From Bacteroidota bacterium (GTDB lineage Bacteria > Bacteroidota > Bacteroidia > Flavobacteriales > Flavobacteriaceae): DNA of 5,234 nucleotides. Shown in pieces: positions 1 through 5,234 of this stretch. Where the stretch lies: assembly GCA_009936675.1 (NCBI GenBank), contig JAACDY010000059.1:1-5234 (forward strand). Direction: 5' to 3'. Each line of letters begins with the position of its first letter. Position 1 is the stretch's first letter. The position numbers and the translations under genes were made by a program. The notes beneath the pieces are model-generated. The model worked only from the letters and a program-made list of their open reading frames with translations. It searched no databases and was not told where the DNA came from.

Positions 1-2127
1 AAGCGTTTGTGCTTCGGTAGGGTTGTGAAATTCAAAAGTAGAATGAAGGGGTTCCCCGGGCTGACGAACTTTTTTGGCGTGGGTAAAGATCTCGGTATGC
101 ACCTCTGGCCAATTCCAAGGTTGGGCATCGATTCGGTGGAGGGTAAACTCTCGGTCGTTATCGCGCATGGCGGCTTTTTGGGCTTCGTTAAAGACATTGG
201 ACAGTCTTAGTTTTTCCCAATCGCCAACCTGTTGAAATATTTGATCGGTATTAGCGTTTTGGGCCACGCTTTGAGTGTCGGCCACCAGTGCATAGCCAGC
301 AGCATAGCCTGCGGATTTGGCCAACATCCATTCCATGTCCTCCAAACTGGTTTCGGCAGTCATTTTAAACCATCCCAACATGCCGGGCATAAAGTTGCGT
401 TGGAAATAGGCCTGGTTGTTAAAGCGGTATTGGGTTTGGCTTTCGCGAAAACCAGCATACCAAGGTTCGCCCCAGTTCATTCGGGAATAGATGTGCCAGA
501 AAAAATGGGTGGTACGACTGGCATCGATGATGAGGTGGTCTTTGAGTTCGGGCTTTAGTGCATTGTACCAAGTATAGGGCATAAGCGACTCTCCATAGGT
601 CCCCAGTCCTGTGGAACGATTGCCTTCCAAGCCGTCGAAGGAGATCTGTCGCAAACCCGTTTGATTGTATAATTCCGCCAAGGTTTTGGACATTTCAATG
701 GTGAGATCGGCATCGGTCAAAAAGACTTTATAGCCATGATCCAGCAGTTTTGATATTTGAGTACCCGCAGCGTGGTTAGAGGCTTGCGTTCCAAAAACCC
801 CACGTTGGCAATCGAGCAACCGCCAAGGAGCGGCCTCGGACACCCCGCCATAGCGAATGAGTTCGTTGTTCACCACTACGGTTTTGAGGGTATTGTTTTT
901 CATTTGGTTAAAAAAATCGGGGGCGGCAATTTGGATTTCGGTATCGGTTGACCCTATGGCTTGAACCAACTTTGAACTGCCCACCTTGGCCAGTCGGGGG
1001 TCGGGTATGGGGGTGACATAGGGGTCGTTGGTAGTGATAAAGTTGGACAGGCAATGGGTTCCCATTTTAATGCCTTGGGCGGCGGCTTTTGCTACACACT
1101 TTTTTAGGCCTGCCACCCCGTTGGGAAATTCCCCTTTATAGAGGTCAAAATGCCCCCAATTCTCAAAGGTTTTTCCGTAGTGGTAGAGGTGTTTGAGTCC
1201 TGCTTTTTGGGTAAGGGCTATGGCTTGATCCACATTGTCTTCGGTAAAACTGGTAATCAGGTAAGCGGCATTGGCAAGGGGGGAGGTTTTGACCCATTGG
1301 CCATCGATCATGGGATGGGGAAGTCCTTCGCCCAATTCGATGGCGCCCAAAGTTTCCAATGCTTGTGCTACTGGACTCCCAAAAAGGGCCATTTTGGAAC
1401 CCACTACACCCCCGTCATCATAGGGAGGTACGACAATTTTGTCGTGGGAAAATTCTTCTACGATTCGGGCCTTGTTTCGGTTTCGGCTATAGGCTTGTAA
1501 ACTACTTCCTGAGGCAGTGGGTTTGGCAGCTTCTACACGATACAGCACTCCGTCGTCGGCTTGAGTAGCCATATCGCTGTGGTCTCCCGCTCGAAAAATA
1601 TCCAACTGCGGCATGCGGTCACTTTCATGCCAGGGATAACCCCCTAGGGTTTTGATGTTTAGGGACTGTATGCCCATAGCATAAGTCTCTCCGCGCACTA
1701 CCCCCACGGTTTCTCCGATGATTTTATGGATGGTCGTATGATAAGGACCCCAAAGGATCAACTCAACTTCCTCAACTGAACTCAGGTCAATGAGTTCAAA
1801 AGTGAGGTAGGCTTGTTTTGGGGTGATTTTGATTTGGGCTTCCCGCTCTTCTGCAAACTGCAAATAAAGGATGTCGTCTTTTAGACTTGCCGATTGTGGT
1901 TTTTGGAAAATCCCTTTCACCTTAAGGGACAATAGGGGCGCGATAGAATCTTGGGCGAGGTGATTTTTTCCCGTAACGGGATCGGTCAATGCCATGAGAT
2001 TACCGCTGTCGCTGATCTCTATCCGGAAGTGGGGAGTGGAAAATTCTGCGAGGGAAGTTTCTAATTTTAATGTACAGGATTCCGAAAAGAGGAAAGCCAT
2101 GGCACTGATCCAAATATACTTTTTCAT
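1..2127 (-). CDS. Large exported carbohydrate-enzyme-like protein (beta-sandwich + TIM-barrel-like), 3' end beyond the window
   Basis: The frame is open for 709 codons from the ATG at 2127 to the window edge; I checked every triplet for stops. An in-frame TAG lies nine codons upstream of this ATG, which fixes the start. Residues 1-18 (MKKYIWISAMAFLFSESC) look like an export signal, possibly lipoprotein, though the lipobox is poor. Residues about 20-270 are beta-rich (GDHSDMATQ, then DDGVLYRVEAA near 191-201). Residues about 290-640 alternate like a TIM barrel: LKHLYHYGKTFENWGHF, ISFDGLEGN (D498, E501), YGES (E513), LIIDASRTTHFFWH (D535), NWGEPWYAGFRESQ (E554). A beta insertion carries CQRGVFGT with a following H (C440-H452). 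The last part begins another beta domain. The acidic residues at predicted strand ends suggest a retaining or inverting glycosidase, but I cannot assign a CAZy family. It shares orientation with the DUF1080 gene upstream, so polysaccharide breakdown is the inferred role. Confidence 0.85.
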   Translation of the reverse strand, partial: MKKYIWISAMAFLFSESCTLKLETSLAEFSTPHFRIEISDSGNLMALTDPVTGKNHLAQDSIAPLLSLKVKGIFQKPQSASLKDDILYLQFAEEREAQIKITPKQAYLTFELIDLSSVEEVELILWGPYHTTIHKIIGETVGVVRGETYAMGIQSLNIKTLGGYPWHESDRMPQLDIFRAGDHSDMATQADDGVLYRVEAAKPTASGSSLQAYSRNRNKARIVEEFSHDKIVVPPYDDGGVVGSKMALFGSPVAQALETLGAIELGEGLPHPMIDGQWVKTSPLANAAYLITSFTEDNVDQAIALTQKAGLKHLYHYGKTFENWGHFDLYKGEFPNGVAGLKKCVAKAAAQGIKMGTHCLSNFITTNDPYVTPIPDPRLAKVGSSKLVQAIGSTDTEIQIAAPDFFNQMKNNTLKTVVVNNELIRYGGVSEAAPWRLLDCQRGVFGTQASNHAAGTQISKLLDHGYKVFLTDADLTIEMSKTLAELYNQTGLRQISFDGLEGNRSTGLGTYGESLMPYTWYNALKPELKDHLIIDASRTTHFFWHIYSRMNWGEPWYAGFRESQTQYRFNNQAYFQRNFMPGMLGWFKMTAETSLEDMEWMLAKSAGYAAGYALVADTQSVAQNANTDQIFQQVGDWEKLRLSNVFNEAQKAAMRDNDREFTLHRIDAQPWNWPEVHTEIFTHAKKVRQPGEPLHSTFEFHNPTEAQTL

Positions 2128-2245
2128 CTTAGGGGTATAAAATTTATCATCCTACATCTTATGAACGATCTGCTCGATTTCAATTTACAATAATTTCGTA
2201 CAAGTGATGGGCATAACGGGGGGATAGATTTCAGACAAAAGTTGT

Positions 2246-2325
2246 AGAACAGATTTGGGATCCATTGTTCAGTAAATACATAAAAGAATCCTTACTTCAA
2301 GGAGCGTTCAATATTTATATAGCGA
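2246..2325. repeat. Left copy of an ~80-bp imperfect direct repeat
   Basis: This stretch matches 3818-3895 in the same orientation. The first 25 bases (2246-2270) are identical to 3818-3842. The rest matches with a few substitutions, a 2-base gap and small indels, roughly 85% identity overall by eye. A further block, agttgtaga, lies just before both copies, separated from the right copy by a 17-base indel. Similarity stops at 2325. Read on the minus strand, its end gives S-L-Y-K-Y-stop, against S-L-C-N-Y-stop at the end of the DUF1080 gene in the right copy. It lies upstream of the large gene that starts at 2127. Confidence 0.8.
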
Positions 2326-2363
2326 CTACTTTTCAAAAAGCAATATATTTAATTAAATACAAA

Positions 2364-2391
2364 AGCAGTTTGAGTATGCACCCAAACTGCT
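2364..2391 (-). terminator. Probable intrinsic terminator of the membrane-protein gene
   Basis: A perfect 9-bp inverted repeat (agcagtttg / caaactgct) with a 10-base loop starts 32 bases after the membrane-protein stop codon. On the minus strand the stem is followed by TTTGTATTT, a modest U-rich tail. The plus-strand side (attactttt) is weaker, so minus-strand use is preferred. Confidence 0.6.
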
Positions 2392-2422
2392 ATTACTTTT
2401 ATACTTTATTGTTTGCGGTTTT

Positions 2423-3120
2423 TTAGTCTTTTTTGACCTCAAACTTCGGTACTAAATAATTCAAGCAATAAAGCATTGCTACATAAGTGAAAATGAGTGT
2501 GGGCATATTGGTGTTAAATCCTAAGTCAAATTTTGGAATACCGAATAATTCTCTAAAAGATTTTGTAGCAATTAATAGCATAAAAACTATTCCATAAGAA
2601 AAAACAGAAATGATTGCAATTCTATTTTTTGTAGTTCTAATAATTCCTTTTTTTGCTTCTTGTATAAAGAAGTACCATAAAGCAGCAATAATAAATAAGG
2701 CTTCTATAAAAATAGCTAGATAAGGATTTGATGCATACAGTCCAAGACCTGCTTCCATTGTATCAGCTCCAAAAATGTGGTGCATATGGCCTGAAAAGAA
2801 ATCTAAAATAAAATGGATTGATACTAAAGCCATACTTACCAATCCTATTTTGGTACTTTTAAATAAGAGTATCCCTATTAAAAAAACAATTGCTAACCAA
2901 AATAACTGAGGTAACAAATCGTGACTGTAAATCATATCTACCATCATATTACTTAAAGTAGCATCAAAGGCATCACTTGGATGGGTTGGTTCAAGTCCTA
3001 AATAATGGAATAAAAACCACAAAAAATCCTGCAATTGAGAGATAATTAAAAATACAAAAGAGTTCCTTTTGCGAATTTATTTTTTGCAATTAATGCTGTA
3101 GTAAAGTGACCTGCTAACAT
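2423..3120 (-). pseudogene. Polytopic membrane protein, YdjM/metal-dependent-hydrolase-like, with a one-base frameshift near the N-terminus
   Basis: From the ATG at 3120 one frame reads MLAGHFTTALIAKNKFAKGT then LLYF and meets TAA at 3048-3046. A second frame, open just upstream of that point, continues LIISQLQDFLW and runs to the stop at 2423. Adding one T to the T5 run (A5 at 3048-3052 on the plus strand) joins them into 232 residues. The joined N-terminus fits a family of membrane proteins beginning M-L-x-x-H-F with a Q-x-x-D-x-x-W motif, which I recall as related to YdjM-like putative membrane hydrolases. In the 232 numbering, the conserved polar residues in and near the membrane segments are H5, D32, H67 (YSHD), H103 and D107 (HFILD), a His cluster at 112-115, and E140. 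I expect about five to six helices. The function is unknown. It is divergent from the HxlR gene and probably controlled by it. A TTG at 3034 could start a 203-residue form, but it would lose the conserved first helix. Confidence 0.7.
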
Positions 3121-3139
3121 AGTTCTTGATTTATTTTTA

Positions 3140-3170
3140 TATTTTTACTATCGAATTGAAAGTAAAAATA
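3140..3170. promoter_or_regulatory. Palindromic operator candidate in the divergent promoter
   Basis: The arms tatttttact (3140-3149) and agtaaaaata (3161-3170) are a perfect 10-bp inverted repeat around an 11-base spacer. It lies between the divergent starts at 3120 and 3203, where an autoregulating HxlR dimer would be expected to bind. The TACT...AGTA core recalls operators described for some HxlR (DUF24) regulators; that comparison is from memory. Confidence 0.5.
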
Positions 3171-3187
3171 ATAATTACTATCGAATT
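3145..3187. promoter_or_regulatory. Pair of 13-bp direct repeats, operator candidates
   Basis: The sequence ttactatcgaatt occurs exactly at 3145-3157 and again at 3175-3187. The 30-bp spacing is close to three helical turns, so both would face the same side of the DNA. The first copy overlaps the palindrome at 3140-3170 and the second ends 15 bases before the regulator's ATG. This fits cooperative binding by the HxlR protein controlling both directions. Confidence 0.5.
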
Positions 3188-3202
3188 AATAATAATCGTT
3201 GA

Positions 3203-3628
3203 ATGAAAATGAAAAATGAATTTCGTTCTGGTTGTCCAATCGCCTCTTTGTTAGACATTGTCGGGGATAAATGGTCTTTGTTAATTATCAGAGATATGCT
3301 CATTAAGCATAAAAAGACATTCAAAGAAATATCAGATTCGGATGAACGAATTGCTCCAAGTATTTTGTCTGCTAGACTTAAATTGATGGAATCTTATCAA
3401 TTAATTACAAAGCATAAGCTTCCTGAAAATAAAAAAGAGAATATTTATTTATTGACAAAAAAAGGAACTCATTTAGCTCCCATCATTATTGAATTCACTT
3501 TGTGGGGTGATACTTACATGAGAGAATACAATGAAATAGATAGCATTAATGGTTTAAAAGCTGATAAATCAACGATTATTGATATTGTTCAGAATAAGTA
3601 TAATACAATGGTTGTTGAATTAGGGTAG
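3203..3628 (+). CDS. HxlR-family (DUF24) winged helix-turn-helix transcriptional regulator
   Basis: The 141-residue protein has the usual HxlR length and order. C11-P12 opens the domain, followed by LLDIVGDKWSLLIIRDML (16-33), the recognition-helix region around TFKEI and APSILSARLKLM (39-62), a wing (about 68-85, rich in K/E/N) and LTKKG before the C-terminal dimer helix with the WGD motif. In this family the N-terminal Cys before Pro often senses electrophiles, quinones or disulfide stress; C11 occupies that position, but its role here is inferred. The ATG at 3203 is preceded by AT-rich DNA with no clear ribosome site; the ATG at 3209 is an alternative start. It is divergent from the membrane-protein gene, and the repeats between them suggest it represses both. 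Its codons are very AT-rich relative to the neighbouring carbohydrate genes. No convincing terminator follows it. Confidence 0.93.
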   Translation: MKMKNEFRSGCPIASLLDIVGDKWSLLIIRDMLIKHKKTFKEISDSDERIAPSILSARLKLMESYQLITKHKLPENKKENIYLLTKKGTHLAPIIIEFTLWGDTYMREYNEIDSINGLKADKSTIIDIVQNKYNTMVVELG

Positions 3629-3817
3629 TGCTTTAAAATGGCATACAACGGTCGATGCTATGCGCAATGTGCCTATGTTGCGCCTGCGTTTGGCTCTAGG
3701 GTGCTCCTTTTTGTTTCCCAACAAGGGGGATCAACTCTTGGTTGTAATCAAAAACTGCCTTGACAATTTTTGTTGACGGTATATGTCGGGTATGAGTTGT
3801 AGATTTTGCATCGGTAA
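3629..3817. other. Gene-free stretch with a small inverted repeat
   Basis: I see no supported gene here. The arms gcgcaa (3662-3667) and ttgcgc (3678-3683) could form a short hairpin with a 10-base loop, but no T-run follows, so it is a poor terminator. Base composition is higher in G+C than the two islet genes. A minus-strand reading frame runs through it from a TTG that overlaps the DUF1080 stop; it has no family signature and the matching repeat copy does not keep it open. Confidence 0.4.
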
Positions 3818-3895
3818 AGAACAGATTTGGGATCCATTGTTCGGTAAATATATAAAAATCCTTACTTATAAGGAGGATCAATAATTACATAGCGA
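3818..3895. repeat. Right copy of the ~80-bp imperfect direct repeat
   Basis: This is the counterpart of 2246-2325, same orientation, identical over its first 25 bases. Its right end (3878-3895) encodes the last five residues and stop of the DUF1080 lipoprotein; the rest is that gene's 3' flank. Similarity ends at 3895, inside the coding sequence, so the left copy looks like a fragment of a DUF1080 gene end plus its trailer. Confidence 0.8.
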
Positions 3896-4771
3896 ATTAT
3901 CGGCTTTGACAAAATAGGACTTATAATTTTTGGCTTTGGGGTCTTTACAACCACAGAGGTCGAGCAGTTGTATATTTTTAAAATCGATGGGGTGACTTTC
4001 GGCTTGAAGGGAAATATAGCCTTGGGTTAAAATCTCTCCCTCTTTGGCGATCCAATCTTCTTTACTTTCCACAACGCCTCGGGAAGTCCAATCGTCTTCT
4101 CTACTGGGATTGGTAAATCCGCCTCCAATCTGAGGGCTTTGGTATTTCAATACTGTATCGTTTTCGATCAGATGAGTGATGCTTTCTCCGCCCAATACCA
4201 CTACCTCCGCACTCACCCATCCATCCCCGTGATAGGTTGTGGAATGGGAGGAAATGCAATGTCGGTAATCCACTTTTCCGTCCATGACCAAAGCGGTTCC
4301 GGGGGTACAAACATTTCCGGTAGTACGCTTGCCTTCGCCCAGTCCGCCCAGCAATTGAATTTCGATAGAAACGGGGAAATATTGCCCATAGTCGTTGCTT
4401 TCGGCCGATTGGGAATGCAACATGATACCGCTGTTACGAACGTTCCAGTCTTCTCCTCCTTTGACCTGCTCTCCCGTAAATCGATAATCAAAACGCAGTT
4501 TATAATAGGAATAGGGTTTGTTGTAATACATATGAGCATAGGCATCATTGAAGCTATCATATTGGTCATAGGCAATGCGGATCATGCTATCCTGAGCTCG
4601 AAAGGTGTTTTGGTGATTGACATTGAGGTCTTGGTTGGCAAATTTGATGGTCCAATCGGATAAATCTTTGCCGTTAAATAGAGCAATCCATTCTTCTTGA
4701 TGTGAAGTTTCGGGGCTAGTACAAGAGTAGCACCCCATAAACAGTAGTGTAAAAAAAGCGTAGTATTTCAT
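3878..4771 (-). CDS. DUF1080 (3-keto-disaccharide hydrolase) lipoprotein
   Basis: The complete 297-residue protein begins with a lipoprotein signal: a hydrophobic stretch AFFTLLFMG then C14, with a second candidate at C17. The DUF1080 fold (concanavalin-A-like beta sandwich, PF06439) is marked by EEWIALFNGKDLSDW (26-40), NSGIMLHSQ (113-121), FPVSIEIQLLGG (132-143) and TTGNVCTPGT (150-159). Family members hydrolyse 3-keto-glycosides or are found among oxidative sugar-processing genes; here the substrate is unknown. The C-terminus (273-297) has CGCKDPKAKNY and a last Cys at 295, a short Cys tail I associate with Bacteroidota exported proteins. It should sit on the periplasmic or outer-membrane face. 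It lies between two other minus-strand carbohydrate genes, which supports a role in saccharide breakdown. Its last codons lie inside the direct repeat that borders the islet. Confidence 0.92.
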   Translation of the reverse strand: MKYYAFFTLLFMGCYSCTSPETSHQEEWIALFNGKDLSDWTIKFANQDLNVNHQNTFRAQDSMIRIAYDQYDSFNDAYAHMYYNKPYSYYKLRFDYRFTGEQVKGGEDWNVRNSGIMLHSQSAESNDYGQYFPVSIEIQLLGGLGEGKRTTGNVCTPGTALVMDGKVDYRHCISSHSTTYHGDGWVSAEVVVLGGESITHLIENDTVLKYQSPQIGGGFTNPSREDDWTSRGVVESKEDWIAKEGEILTQGYISLQAESHPIDFKNIQLLDLCGCKDPKAKNYKSYFVKADNSLCNY

Positions 4772-5073
4772 TCTCTATCAATTCTTGACAAATTAATAAA
4801 TTGCTGTAAATGATCCCCATTACAAGAGTAAAAAAAGAATTTTCTTACAACATCGATCACCTTATAATTTATGAATTATTCAAAAAAAACCTTCATTTAT
4901 ATGGGCTCCTTAAAAAGGATTGGTCTTTTTTTTAGGAATCTCAAAAAGAAAACGAAGCTTTTGAAATTCCTTTCAACAAATGTTACCAATGGGTACATTT
5001 ATATTACAATTTCTGTAAGGAAATTAATTATTTGTTTTTGTTAGTCCCCGCTTTTCCATAAAGCGGGGTTTTT
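4772..5073. other. 300-base intergenic region without a gene
   Basis: No reading frame of note is seen on either strand. It contains the upstream region of the DUF1080 gene, a T8 run at 4926-4933, an imperfect hairpin at 4934-4971 and most of a plus-strand terminator. A TTAATTTG on the minus strand (4796-4789) resembles the Bacteroidota -7 element TAnnTTTG at seven of eight positions, 17 bases before the DUF1080 ATG, but I found no well-spaced -33 TTTG. Confidence 0.6.
4934..4971. repeat. Imperfect inverted repeat (hairpin)
   Basis: The arms aggaatctcaaaa (4934-4946) and ttttgaaattcct (4959-4971) pair at 12 of 13 positions around a 12-base loop. No T-run follows on either strand; the T8 tract precedes it on the plus strand. 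It is therefore not a standard terminator and may be part of a structured RNA or a protein-binding site. Confidence 0.5.
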
Positions 5074-5075
5074 TT
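5046..5075 (+). terminator. Strong intrinsic terminator on the plus strand
   Basis: The arms ccccgcttt and aaagcgggg form a perfect 9-bp stem with a 5-base loop (tccat), followed at once by seven Ts (5069-5075). The T-run is on the plus strand only; the minus-strand side continues ACTAACAAAAAC. It overlaps the stop codon (5076-5074) of the minus-strand gene on the right. No plus-strand gene precedes it in the last 1.4 kb. Confidence 0.8.
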
Positions 5076-5234
5076 ATTCAATGGCGAAGATTAGGGTTTG
5101 CCCCGCCGAGAGTTTTAGGGGAATCCCTTTTAACAAAACTGCTCCACTGTAGGTGTTTGACAATTTTGGATCGGAGGCGGTGATCTTGTATTCCTTTTTG
5201 CGATCTACGGTAAACCATTCGGGAAATTGATTGA
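5074..5234 (-). CDS. C-terminal end of a probable glycoside hydrolase, start beyond the window
   Basis: Fifty-two codons and a TAA stop (5076-5074) are visible on the minus strand. The peptide includes PEWFTVDRKKEYKITASDP and then YSGAVLLKGIPLKLSAGQTL, ending FAIE. The pattern of a Y-K-I-T strand, a tyrosine-serine-glycine turn, an L-x-x-G-I-P-L strand and a final G-Q-T-L-I-F strand resembles the C-terminal beta-sandwich that closes many glycoside hydrolases (for instance the GH27/GH36 alpha-galactosidase type). The family assignment is a guess from memory of that pattern; that it is coding is well supported by the open frame, codon use similar to the other backbone genes and the stop at the terminator. 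It precedes the DUF1080 gene in the same direction with about 300 bases between. Confidence 0.65.
   Translation of the reverse strand, partial: NQFPEWFTVDRKKEYKITASDPKLSNTYSGAVLLKGIPLKLSAGQTLIFAIE

Larger units (their letters stand above)
2326..3817. other. AT-rich islet between direct repeats, probable insertion
   Basis: The segment between the two repeat copies contains a complete divergent pair (HxlR regulator, membrane protein) unrelated to carbohydrate breakdown. Both genes favour A/T-ending codons (aaa, ata, tta, aat) much more than the genes on either side, which use many ggg, ccc and gcg triplets. Removing the islet together with one repeat copy would bring the DUF1080 gene and the large gene, both minus-strand, within a few hundred bases of each other. 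No integrase or transposase is present, so the mechanism is unknown. The last ~190 bases (3629-3817) are less AT-rich and may belong to the flank or to an older insertion. Confidence 0.5.

Noticed and set aside
7..1568. Several plus-strand frames of 64-116 codons
   Set aside because: They lie opposite the 709-codon open minus-strand frame and look like shadows of its codon bias.
2128..2245. Promoter for the large gene (TAAATTTT about 10 bases before the ATG)
   Set aside because: It matches the Bacteroidota -7 element in part but lies too close to the start codon and has no -33 TTTG at the right distance.
3032..3034. TTG as the true start of the membrane protein
   Set aside because: The segment from the ATG at 3120 gives a family-like N-terminus in a neighbouring frame, so a frameshift explains the gene better.
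3640..3695. Integron attC-like site after the HxlR gene
   Set aside because: A cataacaac-like start and a gcgcaa/ttgcgc stem are suggestive, but no matched RYYYAAC/GTTRRRY core pair was found and no integrase is in view.
3696..3881. 61-codon minus-strand reading frame starting with TTG that overlaps the DUF1080 stop
   Set aside because: No family signature, non-ATG start, and the matching part of the left repeat copy is not open in the same frame; it is the 3' flank of the DUF1080 gene.
4139..4663. Long plus-strand reading frame opposite the DUF1080 gene
   Set aside because: It is antisense to a clear DUF1080 protein and its translation has no recognisable domain.
4911..4933. tcctt/aagga hairpin followed by T8 as a second terminator
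   Set aside because: The stem is only about 5 bp with a 3-base loop and is separated from the T-run by several bases.

Overview
The window reads as a piece of a Bacteroidota genome, most likely a flavobacterium. The reasons are AT-rich intergenic DNA without Shine-Dalgarno sequences, a Bacteroidota-style lipoprotein signal, a DUF1080 (3-keto-disaccharide hydrolase) lipoprotein with the short Cys/Asp-Pro/Asn-Tyr tail I associate with this phylum, and a large secreted carbohydrate-enzyme-like protein. No RNA gene, CRISPR array, transposase or integrase was seen.

Layout. Three minus-strand genes form the backbone and look like part of a polysaccharide-utilisation cluster. From right to left they are the C-terminal end of a probable glycoside hydrolase (5234-5074, cut by the window edge), a complete DUF1080 lipoprotein (4771-3878), and the first 709 codons of a large exported beta-sandwich plus TIM-barrel-like protein (2127-1, cut by the left edge). 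The last was traced by hand: its frame has no stop from the ATG at 2127 to base 1.

Between the DUF1080 gene and the large gene lies a visibly more AT-rich islet of about 1.5 kb (about 2326-3817). It holds a divergent pair: an HxlR-family regulator on the plus strand (3203-3628) and a polytopic membrane protein on the minus strand (2423-3120). The 82-base divergent control region holds a 10-bp perfect inverted repeat and two exact 13-bp direct repeats 30 bp apart, which are good operator candidates. The islet is bracketed by imperfect direct repeats of about 80 bp (2246-2325 and 3818-3895). The right copy contains the last codons of the DUF1080 gene; the left copy keeps a recognisable trace of those codons. 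This suggests that the regulator/membrane-protein module was inserted between two genes of a carbohydrate cluster.

The membrane-protein gene is broken by one base near its start. Its conserved N-terminus is read from an ATG at 3120 in one frame and the remaining 203 codons in another, with the break at an A5 run (3048-3052). Restoring one base gives a 232-residue protein. This could be a mutation, a sequencing error or recoding.

The 300-base gap at 4772-5073 holds no gene. It has an imperfect hairpin (4934-4971) and a strong plus-strand intrinsic terminator (5046-5075) although no plus-strand gene precedes it, so a small plus-strand transcript is possible.
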